Positions 18,159 to 27,700 of a DNA stretch of 64,000 bases are shown one piece after another. How positions within the stretch are numbered: position 1 is the stretch's first letter; each line of letters begins with the position of its first letter. Position numbers and translations under genes: made by a program. The notes beneath the pieces are model-generated. The model was not told the origin of the DNA. It did not search any database and saw only the letters and a list, made by a program, of their open reading frames with translations. The DNA is from Sulfurovum indicum (GTDB lineage: Bacteria > Campylobacterota > Campylobacteria > Campylobacterales > Sulfurovaceae), in contig NZ_CP063164.1 in the NCBI RefSeq assembly GCF_014931715.1, positions 806,001-870,000 on the forward strand, written 5' to 3'.

Positions 18159-19691
18159 ATGAGAGCATTACTAAGTGTAAGTGACAAAACCGGGATCGTT
18201 GAGTTCGCTCAGGGATTGGAGAAGCTTGGTTGGGAGATCATCTCTACCGGCGGGACGTACAGAAAGTTGAGTGAAGCAGGGGTAAAAGTCATCGAGATCG
18301 ACGAGGTGACAAAATTTCCCGAGTGTTTTGAGGGACGTGTAAAGACCCTGAACCCGTATGTGCACGGAGGGATCCTGCATAAGCGCAGTGATGAGGCACA
18401 TGTCGCCCAGGCCAAAGAACTTGGTGTAGAGGGTATCGACCTTGTCTGTGTGAACCTTTACCCGTTCAAAGAGACTATTGAGAGAACAGATGATTTCGGT
18501 GAGATCATTGAGAATATCGATATCGGCGGACCGACGATGGTACGTTCGGCAGCGAAGAACTTCAATGATGTGCTTATCGTGACGGATGTGAATGACTATG
18601 ATGAAGTATTGAGCGCACTCGAAACGAATGCTGCAAGCCTTGAGTTCAGACGCAATCTGATGATTAAAGCCTTCGAGCATACAGCAGCGTATGACTCTAT
18701 GATAGCCAACTATATGAACAGACGCTTCAATGACGGTTTCGGTGAGTATCAGTTCATTACAGGAAAGAAAGTATTCCAGACACGTTACGGAGAGAACCCG
18801 CACCAAAAAGGTGCCCTCTATGAGTTTGACAAGCACTTTACAGAGAACTTCAAACAGGTTAAAGGTGAGGCAAGCTTCAATAACATCAATGATGTCAACG
18901 GTGCACTCAAGATCGCTTCGAGTTTTGGAGATGAGAATGCAGTATGTATCGTAAAACACGGAAACCCGTGCGGATTTGCCATTAAAGAGACGCTTTTGGA
19001 CTCTTATGTAGAAGCACTCAAGTGTGATCCTGTATCGGCATTTGGCGGTGTAGTAGCGGTCAACGGTATTGTTGACAGAGAACTTGCCGAGAAGATGAAC
19101 GAGATCTTTCTCGAAGTGGTTATGGCAGCAGACTTCACACCGGAAGCACTGGAAGTGTTTGAGAAGAAGAAACGTCTTAAACTCTTTGCCCAGGGTGGTG
19201 AGAAACTGGTTATGAGCAAGGATGCCTACGATTTCAAGCATGTTGACGGAGGATTTGTATTCCAGAATTCCGACTGTATCTGTGACAATGAAGTGCATAA
19301 TGCACATCTTAAATCCGACAAAGAGGCAACCGAACAGGAGATGAAAGATCTTGAGATCGCATGGAAAGTCGCCGGTCTGACCAAGTCTAACTGTGTTGTC
19401 TATGTGAAAAACTCAGCTATGGTAGCGGTCGGTATGGGTATGACAAGCCGTGTAGATGCAGCACAGTGTGCATTGAAAAAAGCCAAAGAGATGGGTCTTG
19501 ACGTAACCGGTGCTGCGATGGCTTCCGAAGCATTCTTCCCCTTCAGAGACTCGATTGATACGGCAGCAGAGGCCGGTGTCAAGGCGATCATTGAACCGGG
19601 AGGATCGATCCGTGATGATGAGGTCATCGAAGCGGCTAATGAGTATGGTATCTCGCTTTATTTTACTACCGTCAGACACTTCCTGCACTAA
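18159..19691 (+). CDS. purH: Bifunctional AICAR transformylase / IMP cyclohydrolase
   Basis: 510 residues. The N-terminal MGS-like IMP cyclohydrolase domain (about 1-145, with [14 protein letters not shown] and [20 protein letters not shown]) is followed by the AICAR transformylase domain with the catalytic KHGNPCG motif and the C-terminal [11 protein letters not shown] and RHFLH. It performs the last two steps of IMP synthesis in the cytosol. It shares pathway and orientation with purL just upstream. Confidence 0.96.
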   Translation: MRALLSVSDKTGIVEFAQGLEKLGWEIISTGGTYRKLSEAGVKVIEIDEVTKFPECFEGRVKTLNPYVHGGILHKRSDEAHVAQAKELGVEGIDLVCVNLYPFKETIERTDDFGEIIENIDIGGPTMVRSAAKNFNDVLIVTDVNDYDEVLSALETNAASLEFRRNLMIKAFEHTAAYDSMIANYMNRRFNDGFGEYQFITGKKVFQTRYGENPHQKGALYEFDKHFTENFKQVKGEASFNNINDVNGALKIASSFGDENAVCIVKHGNPCGFAIKETLLDSYVEALKCDPVSAFGGVVAVNGIVDRELAEKMNEIFLEVVMAADFTPEALEVFEKKKRLKLFAQGGEKLVMSKDAYDFKHVDGGFVFQNSDCICDNEVHNAHLKSDKEATEQEMKDLEIAWKVAGLTKSNCVVYVKNSAMVAVGMGMTSRVDAAQCALKKAKEMGLDVTGAAMASEAFFPFRDSIDTAAEAGVKAIIEPGGSIRDDEVIEAANEYGISLYFTTVRHFLH

Positions 19692-19716
19692 GAGGTATGT
19701 ACTTCTTAGTGAGTTA

Positions 19717-19775
19717 TTAATTCACAATTAAAAATTAATAATGACAGCAGGCATTGCCTGGCAATGCTGCTGTTG
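19717..19775 (+). repeat. Nested palindromic intergenic repeat
   Basis: Between purH and the DsrE-like gene, TTATTAATT and AATTAATAA form a 9-base inverted repeat, directly followed by ACAGCA-G-GCATTGCC-T-GGCAATGC-TGCTGT, a 14-pair hairpin with one bulged G. A related CATTGC/GCAATG hairpin beside an AATTAA-rich tract occurs after gltB (29219-29250). This pattern suggests a small dispersed palindromic element. Confidence 0.5.
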
Positions 19776-19797
19776 AATATCTTGTTTTGGAAAATCT

Positions 19798-20133
19798 ATG
19801 AATAAACTATTGATTGTCTGGAGCTCTGGTGAACTTGAAGTAGCCAGGAAAATGGTCCTGCTCTATGGATCTGTAATACTCCCGCGAGGCTACTGGGATG
19901 AAGCCCATATTATGATATGGGGTCCTTCTGCAAAACTTTTGGCTGAAAATGAAGCACTTTGCGAAACGGTGAAAAAAGTGCAGAAGAGCGGGGTGACATT
20001 CTCCTGCTGTATCGTCTGTTCCGATGACTATGGGGTCACGGAAAAACTGGCATCACTGGGAATAGAGATGACCCACACGGGCGAAAGACTGACAGATGCA
20101 CTGCAGAGTGACTGGAAAGTCATAACATTCTGA
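19798..20133 (+). CDS. DsrE-like small protein
   Basis: 111 residues with the alternating strand-helix pattern of the DsrE/DsrF/YchN family: LLIVWSSGELEVARKMVLLY, AHIMIWGPSAKLLAENE, then VTFSCCIVCSDDYGVTEKLASLGIEM. Cysteines near 67, 68 and 71 lie where family members carry the sulfur-relay cysteine. In sulfur-oxidising relatives such proteins often bind or shuttle sulfur or reduce related substrates. It is a lone gene. Function is inferred from fold only. Confidence 0.65.
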   Translation: MNKLLIVWSSGELEVARKMVLLYGSVILPRGYWDEAHIMIWGPSAKLLAENEALCETVKKVQKSGVTFSCCIVCSDDYGVTEKLASLGIEMTHTGERLTDALQSDWKVITF

Positions 20134-20222
20134 ACATCAGCTCTATGTTTACCGGTTTTTCGGTACTGTAAAAATATTGATCAGGTTTCTTTCAATGCGG
20201 ACTGTGACGATGTTTTCTGTGT

Positions 20223-21008
20223 CTAACATCCACAGGCATGTTTGAATTGGTACATCATGATTGATGCTGCGATCGCTACATTGAAACTTTTGATCCCCTC
20301 TTCCATCTCAATGGTCACGACTTCATCACAAAGATCCAGTATATCACTGCTGATACCTAACTGTTCATGTCCCATCAGAAGTACCCACTTTTGCGGGATA
20401 TTTACTTCTGAAAGCGGTGTTGAGTCTTCTGTGACCTCTGCGGCAAAGATACGGTAGCCCAGTTCTTTGAGCTTTAGAATAGTCTCTTTTATGTCCTTAT
20501 AACAGTGGTAGTGCAGTTTTCCGATATGTCCCATGGAGACACGTACGGCACGTCTGGCGTAGGGGTGCGGTCCCTGTCTGGGGAGAAGATAGGAGCCTAC
20601 TCCCAGTGCAGCTGCAGAACGGGCGATGGCCCCAATATTGTCGGCATTGCTTATCTCATCAAGCATAATGATGTGATCATCCAGCTCTTCGAGTCTATTC
20701 TCTTTGGGACGTATGGCATGCATCATAACATTATGGTGAAGCCTGTGCCCTACAATCTGTTCAAGTACGGCTTTGGGTGCAATATAGGCTGTCGGGATTA
20801 TGTGATCCTCCAGAAAATCTTTATGGGTGTCATAATATGCCTGTGTTGCAAAAATACTTTTGACCTCTACACCGGAGCCAATGAGAAGGTTGACCACTTT
20901 GGGACTGTCTGCGATGAAGGATCTCTCCTTTGTAAAGGCATTTTCACGCAGTTGCCGGTAGATCTGTACTTCCGGCAGATTGATATCGTCTACTTCAATA
21001 AAATTCAT
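20223..21008 (-). CDS. SpoU/TrmH-family RNA 2'-O-methyltransferase
   Basis: 261 residues. A substrate-binding N-terminal domain (L30e-like) is followed by the SPOUT methyltransferase core with motif 1 IMLDEISNADNIGAIARSAA, motif 2 WVLLMGHEQLGIS and motif 3 VTIEMEEGIKSFNVAIAASI, which form the SAM-binding knot. The target (a tRNA or rRNA ribose) cannot be read from sequence. It is divergently oriented from the rhodanese gene. Confidence 0.9.
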   Translation of the reverse strand: MNFIEVDDINLPEVQIYRQLRENAFTKERSFIADSPKVVNLLIGSGVEVKSIFATQAYYDTHKDFLEDHIIPTAYIAPKAVLEQIVGHRLHHNVMMHAIRPKENRLEELDDHIIMLDEISNADNIGAIARSAAALGVGSYLLPRQGPHPYARRAVRVSMGHIGKLHYHCYKDIKETILKLKELGYRIFAAEVTEDSTPLSEVNIPQKWVLLMGHEQLGISSDILDLCDEVVTIEMEEGIKSFNVAIAASIMMYQFKHACGC

Positions 21009-21082
21009 AGGGTATTGTACATAAAGTTGTACAAATGTTTACTTCTTTTGGTTACAATGCCTTAAAAATTTAAGGATAAAAA

Positions 21083-21484
21083 ATGAAGAAGATATTATTT
21101 GTATTGTTTTTTTTGGCAACATCACTTTTTGCAGAACTGCAGCAGGTGTGGGCAACTCCGGAGTTTTTTGAAAAGAACCCCACAATAAAAGTCATCGATA
21201 TCAGAACACCTGGCGAATGGAGAGAGACCGGAATCGTCAAAGGGTCTATTCCTATTATGTTCTTTGATGAGAAAGGGCGTTTTGATCTGCCAAAGTTCCT
21301 GGATGAGCTCAATAAGGTTGTCAAAAAGGATGAGCCGTTCGCACTCATATGCCGTACGGGAAGCAGAACAACTGAAGTCTCAAAGTTTCTTGCCTACAGA
21401 CTGGGATACAAAGTCATAAATCTCAAAGGAGGGCTGATGAACCTTATGCGGATGGGATACAGGCCTGTACGTTATTTAAAGTAG
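21083..21484 (+). CDS. Exported rhodanese-like protein
   Basis: 133 residues with a signal peptide (MKKILFVLFFLATSLFA) and a single rhodanese domain: IKVIDIRTPGEWRETGIVKGS and the active-site loop ICRTGSRTTEV with the catalytic cysteine. The predicted location is the periplasm, where it could move sulfane sulfur; this fits a sulfur-metabolising host but is inferred. The ribosome-binding site is AAGGATAAAAA just before the ATG. Confidence 0.85.
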   Translation: MKKILFVLFFLATSLFAELQQVWATPEFFEKNPTIKVIDIRTPGEWRETGIVKGSIPIMFFDEKGRFDLPKFLDELNKVVKKDEPFALICRTGSRTTEVSKFLAYRLGYKVINLKGGLMNLMRMGYRPVRYLK

Positions 21485-21520
21485 ATATCTATATAAAAAA
21501 TTTATTTAAAAAATACTAAA

Positions 21521-21555
21521 CTTGATTGACACAGACTAAACTTTTTTGATATAAT
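21521..21555 (+). promoter_or_regulatory. cbpA-hspR promoter with HAIR-like HspR operator
   Basis: TTGACA (21526-21531) and TATAAT (21550-21555), 18 bases apart, make a near-perfect sigma-70 promoter. Overlapping the -35 is CTTGATT-N7-ACTAAAC (21521-21541), which matches the HspR HAIR consensus CTTGAGT-N7-ACTCAAG at 6 of 7 and 5 of 7 positions with the correct spacer. HspR is encoded two genes downstream, so repression of its own operon by occlusion of the -35 is the likely arrangement. Confidence 0.65.
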
Positions 21556-21611
21556 ACCTCTAAAATTAAAGTTTTATTAAGAAAAATAATTTCAGAGTGT
21601 AGGATAGTACC

Positions 21612-22478
21612 ATGTCAAAAAGTTTATATGAGACCTTAGGTGTCAGCGAAAATGCGAGTGCTGACGAGATAAAAAAAGCATACAGAAAACTCGCAAGAAA
21701 ATACCACCCTGATATTAACAAAGATGCAGAAGCTCAGGAGAAGTTCAAGGAGATCAATGCTGCCTATGAAGTACTCTCGGACCCTGAGAAGAAAGCGCAG
21801 TATGACCAGTTCGGTGATCAAATGTTCGGTGGTCAGAACTTCCATGACTTTGCACGCGGTCAGGGTGCAGGTGTGGATCTTGATGAGATCCTTCGTCAGA
21901 TGTTCGGCGGCGGCGGTGCCGGCAGCTTTGGCGGTTTTGGAGGATTCAGTGGGGGATCCAGCGGTTTTGGAGGCTTCGGTACGCCGGACCTTGATATTCA
22001 TGCGCGTATAACCGTACCTTTCATGGTCTCTATTAACGGCGGAAAACACAACATCTCCGTAAACGGTCAGAATTTTGACATCAAGATACCGGCCGGTATC
22101 AAGAGCGGAGAGACACTGCGTGTCAGAGGAAAAGGAAAGCAGTATAACGGACATAGCGGTGATCTGCTTATTAAAGTAGAAGTGGCAGATTCCGGTGAGT
22201 ATGAAAGAAAAGGCAATGATCTTTACAAGACCTTTGATGTGTCACTCAAAGAGGCTCTCTTTGGCGGAAAAGTACAGGTGCAGACTCCGGAGAAAGAGGT
22301 CTCACTGAAGGTACCGAAAAATACAAGGAACGGACAGAAATTCAGACTTAAAGGCAAAGGGGTACCTGACAGAAAGACAGCGATGAAAGGTGACCTCTAT
22401 CTCATTGCCAATGTCATACTTCCCGATGTGGACTCACTTGATCCTGAATTAAGAAAAGTATGTGAGGAAAAGTTATAA
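21612..22478 (+). CDS. cbpA: CbpA-type DnaJ co-chaperone
   Basis: 288 residues: J domain at 1-70 with the HPD tripeptide (KYHPDINK), a Gly/Phe-rich linker (about 95-125), and two C-terminal substrate-binding beta domains. The zinc-finger region of full DnaJ is absent, so this is the CbpA class. J proteins stimulate DnaK ATPase. In Campylobacter and Helicobacter this gene is the partner of hspR in a heat-shock operon, and the same pairing is seen here. Confidence 0.93.
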   Translation: MSKSLYETLGVSENASADEIKKAYRKLARKYHPDINKDAEAQEKFKEINAAYEVLSDPEKKAQYDQFGDQMFGGQNFHDFARGQGAGVDLDEILRQMFGGGGAGSFGGFGGFSGGSSGFGGFGTPDLDIHARITVPFMVSINGGKHNISVNGQNFDIKIPAGIKSGETLRVRGKGKQYNGHSGDLLIKVEVADSGEYERKGNDLYKTFDVSLKEALFGGKVQVQTPEKEVSLKVPKNTRNGQKFRLKGKGVPDRKTAMKGDLYLIANVILPDVDSLDPELRKVCEEKL

Positions 22479-22602
22479 TTCCTGTCCGCTGTAAAGATTT
22501 AGTGATTTAGCCGGAGAAACCTGGAAGAGCCCGGCCTCTTCAAGAAGAAAAGAATGAAAACAACTATGAATATTATGAATATAAAGAAGAAAGGAGTAGA
22601 AG

Positions 22603-22974
22603 ATGCATAGCTATGATGAACCCGTATATTTGATCTCAGTTGTGGCGACGATGTTGGATATCCATCCGCAAACGCTTAGGCAGTATGAGCGTGAGGGATT
22701 GGTGGAGCCTTCACGTACACAGGGACGTATGCGTCTCTATTCGCAACGTGATATTGACAGAATGAAGCTTATTTTACGCCTGACACGACAGATGGGAGTA
22801 AATCTTGCCGGAGTGGATATTGTGCTGCAGTTAAAAGAACAGATCGATGAGATGCAAAAAGAGATCGATACACTGCGTGAAGAATTAAGCAAGGTCAACA
22901 GAAACGGTTCGGTACATTCCAGTAAAGCTTTGGTTGCCAAGAACAGTTACGACATCATTATTTTTGAAGAGTAG
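22603..22974 (+). CDS. hspR: HspR, MerR-family heat-shock repressor
   Basis: 123 residues. The N-terminal MerR winged-helix domain carries ISVVATMLDIHPQTLRQYER and GLVEPSRTQGRMRLYSQRDI, the exact HspR pattern, and is followed by a coiled coil (LKEQIDEMQKEIDTLREEL). HspR represses chaperone operons by binding HAIR sites, with DnaK or CbpA acting as co-regulators in other species. It follows cbpA after 124 bases with a good AAGGAGTAGAAG ribosome-binding site. Confidence 0.93.
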   Translation: MHSYDEPVYLISVVATMLDIHPQTLRQYEREGLVEPSRTQGRMRLYSQRDIDRMKLILRLTRQMGVNLAGVDIVLQLKEQIDEMQKEIDTLREELSKVNRNGSVHSSKALVAKNSYDIIIFEE

Positions 22975-23024
22975 AGAAGCCTCTCTGCGAGGAGAGAGGG
23001 TGAAACAGGCAGACTGCTTCTTTC

Positions 23025-23327
23025 TTAATCTACGTAATGTGCTCTGCCTTGACTGTCAAGATAGTAGGTGTGCCCGTACTGATCCTTGTAGTATTTACGC
23101 TGTTTGTCCTGCTGGGAACCGTAAAGTGCACCGGCTACTCCTCCAAGCGCTGCTCCGGCTACAGTCGATTTGGTATTACCGCCGATCGCCTGTCCCAGTA
23201 CTGCACCGCCGGCCGCACCGATAAGCGCCTTCTCTTCAGTGTTGCTTAAACCCTGTTCCGCACATCCTGACATTGCTATCACTGCTGCACTTGCTGCTAC
23301 AAGTGTTTTAAGTTGTAACGTTTTCAT
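23025..23327 (-). CDS. Glycine-zipper lipoprotein
   Basis: 100 residues. The signal peptide ends in the lipobox MSGC (Cys22), followed by a glycine-zipper membrane motif (IGAAGGAVLGQAIGGN and VAGAALGGVAGALYG) and a tyrosine-rich tail (YYKDQYGHTYYLDSQGRAHY). It resembles the YMGG/17-kDa surface-antigen group of outer-membrane lipoproteins. The role is not known; an envelope stress or structural function is usual in the family. The ribosome-binding site is AAAAGGAGTATC. Confidence 0.75.
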   Translation of the reverse strand: MKTLQLKTLVAASAAVIAMSGCAEQGLSNTEEKALIGAAGGAVLGQAIGGNTKSTVAGAALGGVAGALYGSQQDKQRKYYKDQYGHTYYLDSQGRAHYVD

Positions 23328-23405
23328 TTGATACTCCTTTTCTGTAGTATTGTAATAACTATTGTAACATAAAAATTTCTATAATCAAGGGGTACGGTCC
23401 CAGTT

Positions 23406-23780
23406 TCAGCGACGGCAACTGTTTCCACGAGATCCCCAGTGTACGATCGTACCTTTTCTATTGACCTCGAGGAAGACTTTACAGGTTTCATACTCTATAT
23501 CGCTGCCATACCCCATACTACCGTAATAGCCCCAGTTTCCATAACCATATACCGATGTAAATGCCGGGTTTGAGTATATGCTGGTCTTCTCATAGACATA
23601 GACTTCATTCCCGTTAGAGAGTCTGTAGGTTGTATCGGGGTATCCTGCCTCTTTTACAAAGGTATGGATATTCTGTCCCACCCACGCGTCGTAGGTCTTA
23701 ACAAAGTTTTGATGCGTTGCACATCCTGTCATCCATAGCAGTATGCTGCCGAACACCACACTTTTCAAGAAGATTCTCAT
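23406..23780 (-). CDS. Small predicted lipoprotein
   Basis: With the ATG at 23780 (AAGGA seven bases upstream) the product has 124 residues and begins MRIFLKSVVFGSILLWMTGC, a lipoprotein signal with Cys20. An alternative ATG two codons earlier would sit almost on the Shine-Dalgarno. The mature part has a YGYGNWGYYGSMGYGS aromatic-glycine stretch and a SmpA/OmlA-like pattern (WVGQNIHTFVKEAGYPDTTY), suggesting an outer-membrane accessory lipoprotein. Function is unknown. Confidence 0.7.
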   Translation of the reverse strand: MRIFLKSVVFGSILLWMTGCATHQNFVKTYDAWVGQNIHTFVKEAGYPDTTYRLSNGNEVYVYEKTSIYSNPAFTSVYGYGNWGYYGSMGYGSDIEYETCKVFLEVNRKGTIVHWGSRGNSCRR

Positions 23781-23893
23781 GATCATATCCTTATAGACTG
23801 GGCTATTTTTTATTTTATACTGTTTTTGTGAACAGATTGTGAACTGAATCGTCAATGCTGTTACGACAGACAGAAGCAGTTCTGTTTTAAGCC

Positions 23894-24607
23894 TTATAAC
23901 CCTTTCATCACTACATCGAACAACAGGTCGACCTCATGATCCTCCAAAAAGACTGTTTTTTTGCTTTCAAAGAAGTCAAGTATTTTTTTGGTAGGCAGTG
24001 CAGGAGTGTAGATACAATACGGATGTGCCGGCTTGAATGCCTGCATAAGGGCTATCTCCTCTTCGATACGCTGTTCACATATGTAGCACTTCTCGTCTGG
24101 GTAGAGTCTGCCTTCAAAATCCAGTAGTTTGATGTAGCTTTCACAGATGAGACGTTTCGGATTCTGTCTGTCCCATTTTTTGGCAGCATCCAGCAGCAGA
24201 TCGAAGTAGAACGGATCGATCTCTTCGGTATCTTTGAGGTGAGGTTCGAACTTCTGGATAAAGTTATGCCAGAGCAGTAACCTGTTGCGTTCAAACAGCC
24301 AAGGAAAACCGATGTGCGTAAGTGAACGCAGACGTGGAAGAAACCTGCCGTCTTCCCCCTCAACTTCAAAATCGACAAGGTTTCCCAGCTGCAGGATGGA
24401 GTGGCGTGCACCAAAAAAACGATAGTAGGTACGTATATGATATCTACTCAGGATCAAAGCAATGGAGTCTTCATTTTTGGCTTTTCGTACCCGTAGTATG
24501 AACCCTTTGATGCTGTATCCTTTCTTGACGGAAGTTTTATGGAGGCACCGCCAAAAAACTGTAAATCCGGAATATGTATGAGAGATCACCGATCTTTTAC
24601 AGATCAT
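23894..24607 (-). CDS. recO: Recombination protein RecO, epsilon type
   Basis: The conserved part begins at KGYSIKGFILRVRKAKNEDS (OB fold) and runs through a helical domain with a CYICEQRIEEE metal-like motif to the C-terminus. RecO helps RecR load RecA on single-stranded DNA. Homologues normally start at the KGY or KGF segment, but no ATG, GTG or TTG is found there; the nearest starts are ATG 24607 and GTG 24589, giving an extra 20-27 residues. The start is therefore uncertain. Confidence 0.75.
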   Translation of the reverse strand: MICKRSVISHTYSGFTVFWRCLHKTSVKKGYSIKGFILRVRKAKNEDSIALILSRYHIRTYYRFFGARHSILQLGNLVDFEVEGEDGRFLPRLRSLTHIGFPWLFERNRLLLWHNFIQKFEPHLKDTEEIDPFYFDLLLDAAKKWDRQNPKRLICESYIKLLDFEGRLYPDEKCYICEQRIEEEIALMQAFKPAHPYCIYTPALPTKKILDFFESKKTVFLEDHEVDLLFDVVMKGL

Positions 24608-24655
24608 TTCCGGAGCCAGGTTGATGCCACTGAAATTATAGTCGATTTCGTGTTA

Positions 24656-24703
24656 AATAAGGGTGCATGTGATCCATGTGCGGGCGCCGCTTAACCCCTT
24701 ATT
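24656..24703 (+). repeat. Inverted repeat between recO and gltB
   Basis: AATAAGGG and CCCTTATT form a perfect 8-base inverted repeat around a GC-rich loop that contains the direct repeat CATGTG. It ends just before the gltB -35 element, so it may act as a binding site or insulator between the divergent genes. Confidence 0.3.
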
Positions 24704-24706
24704 AAT

Positions 24707-24734
24707 TTGATTATAACCAATTTTTAAGTATAAT
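24707..24734 (+). promoter_or_regulatory. gltB promoter
   Basis: TTGATT (24707-24712) and TATAAT (24729-24734) with a 16-base spacer form a good sigma-70 promoter, giving a leader of about 50 bases before the ATG at 24794. AAGGTTGGAAT is the ribosome-binding region. Confidence 0.6.
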
Positions 24735-24793
24735 CGTCCCCATTTTGAACGCTTGTATACAGTGTTTATTCATTTTATTTTTAAGGTTGGAAT

Positions 24794-27700
24794 ATGAGAG
24801 ATTTATTTACCTCGTTTAAGGATAATTGTGGGTTCGGGCTTTTATGCTCCATCGACAATACACCTACACATCAAAACTTGGAAGATGCCATTATATCGCT
24901 GTCACGTATGATGCACAGGGGAGCGATCGCTGCGGACGGAAAGACAGGTGATGGTTCGGGGCTGCTTCTCTCTTTGCCAAGATCATTTTTTGAATATGTA
25001 GCGGGAAAAGAGGGTGTGGATCTTCCCGAACAGTATGCTGTAGCGATGGTCTTCTCCCGTAACCCGTCTGATTTTGATGTCATTGAGAAAGTCTGTAACA
25101 ACAATGATCTTGAAGTGGTCTACAGCCGTACGGTACCGGTAGATACCAATGCTCTTGGAGAACAGGCCCTTGCTACGCTTCCAACCATCAAGCAGGTTTT
25201 TGTCGCACCAAAGGGTGTAGTGGCTGCCGAGCGTTTTGATGCGCTCGTCTACCTTTCGCGCAAAGAGATAGAACATGAGCTGAAGCATGACAGAGATTTC
25301 TATATCCCTTCATTCTCGACCAAAGTAGTCTCTTACAAGGGACTGGTCATGCCGACACATATTAAAGAGTTCTACCAGGACCTTGCAGATGAGAACTTCA
25401 AGATCTCTTTCTGTCTCTTCCATCAGCGTTTCTCCACCAATACTCTGCCTGAGTGGAGACTGGCACAGCCTTTCAGAATGATCGCGCATAACGGTGAGAT
25501 CAATTCGGTCACCGCCAACCGTTTCAATGTTAAAGCCAAAATGGCGGCAGTGAAATCCAACGTCTTTAGCGATGAGGAGATGAAGCGCCTGACCGATGTG
25601 ATCCAGGACGGAATGAGTGATTCTGCAAGCCTTGACAACTTTATGGAGTTCCTCAGGGTCAATGGCGTGGACTTCTTCAAGGCAGCACGTTCTCTTATTC
25701 CTGCACCATGGCATAATGCATCACAGATGGACAGTGATCTTAGAGCCTTTTATGAGTATGCAAGTACCTGTTTTGAGCCTTGGGACGGACCGGCGGCAGT
25801 CAGTATGACCGATGGCCGTTATATTGGCTGTGTACTGGACAGAAACGGTCTGAGACCTTCCAAGTATATCATTACAACCGATAACAGGCTCCTGATCACT
25901 TCCGAGTACGGTGTACTTCAGATCCCTGAAGAGCAGATCGTAGAACGCGGACGTTTGCAGTCCGGTGAAATGATGGGGGTTGACCTCAAGTTCGGAAAAG
26001 TCCTCAAATCACACGACATCGATGACTATCTCAAGTCCATGCACCCTTACAACAAATGGATCAGTCAGAACATGAGCTATCTCCAGGAGCATGTGCCCAA
26101 CACATCTGTTGACGAGGTATCGACTGACCATCATGAAATGGAAGCAAAACAGCGCTACTTCAACTATACCCTTGAAGTGATGAGAGAGGTTATCAAGCCG
26201 ATGATCGTGGAGGGGAAAGAGACCACGGGTGCCATGGGTGACGATACGCCTATTGCTGCCTTTTCTACGCATCAGAGAAACTTTACCGACTTCTTCAAAC
26301 AGAAGTTTGCACAGGTAACCAATCCGCCGATCGATCCGATCCGTGAGAAGGTCGTTACCAGTCTCAATACAGGTTTCGGTGAGGTCAGAAATGTGCTTTC
26401 GGATGATGCCGAGCATGCCAAACGTCTCAAGACCGTGCTGCCTGTCATGTCGGCAGAGAAGTTTGCCATCTTGAAAGAGTTCGGTACAGAAGGGAATGAA
26501 AAATACGATCCGGCCTACAAGTATGCTTCTTACGACACCAGCTATACACATGATCTCAAGGCAAGTCTGAAAACGCTTGTAGAGAAGATCGTAGCAGATG
26601 TACGTGACAAGGGCATAAGAACGATCATACTTGATGACAGAGGTCTCTCAAGTGAGACAAAGACCATTCCGATGCTAATGGTGATCGGACGCCTGAGCCA
26701 ACAGCTGGTAGAAGCAGAACTCAGGCATCTTACGAGTATCGTTGCAGTGACAGGTGAGGTCTTTGACCCTCACTCCGCAGCCTGTATGATCGGCTATGGA
26801 GCAGCGGCGATCTATCCGTATCTGCTCTACTATACAGTAGAACAGCTTGTTGCAGATGAGACAGATGATATGCAGGCAACGCTTAGACGTATCAGACGTG
26901 CTATGGGAGCAGGACTGCTCAAGATCATGTCAAAAATGGGTATCTCTACCATCTCTTCCTACAGAAACTCCAGACTCTTTGATGTGATCGGTCTGAGTGA
27001 TGAGATCGTCAAAGAGTGTTTTGACGGTACACAGGGACTGCTTAAAGGACTCGGATATGAAGATATCGACCAGAGACTCAACAGCTACCATCAGCGTGCC
27101 TATACTGATAAGTTTGAAGGTAAAGCCAAAGGGCTTTACAAGGGTGGATTCTACAAGTATAAAAAAGGAGAAGAGTTCCATGACTTTTCCCGTCCTACTA
27201 TTGCAGCCATCCAAAAGTGTGGGGAGACAGGAAGCAGAGAGGATTATAAGAAGCTTGAGGAGCTGGTAGATAAAAGGGACAAGAAGTTCATCCGTGATTT
27301 CTTTGAGCTTCATTCGCCGAGAGAGCCTATCAGTATTGACGAAGTAGAGCCTGTTTCTGAAATATTCAAACGTTTTTCGACTGCTGCGATGTCCATGGGA
27401 TCAATCTCACAGGAAGCGCATGAGGTACTGGCCGAAGCGATGAACACTATAGGAGCAAAATCCAACTCCGGAGAGGGGGGTGAAGATCCGGCACGCTACG
27501 GAACCATCAAGAACTCCAAGATCAAGCAGATCGCTTCAGGACGTTTCGGTGTGACACCGGAGTACCTGCGTTCGGCTGAAGAGATCCAGATCAAAGTAGC
27601 CCAGGGAGCAAAACCGGGCGAAGGCGGACAGCTGCCGGGGAGTAAAGTCTCTCCGCTTATTGCAAAACTGAGATTCACCAAACCGGGAGTGACCCTTATT

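Noticed and set aside
18171-19307. 378-residue minus-strand frame inside purH
   Set aside because: Antisense to purH, whose motifs and frame are certain.
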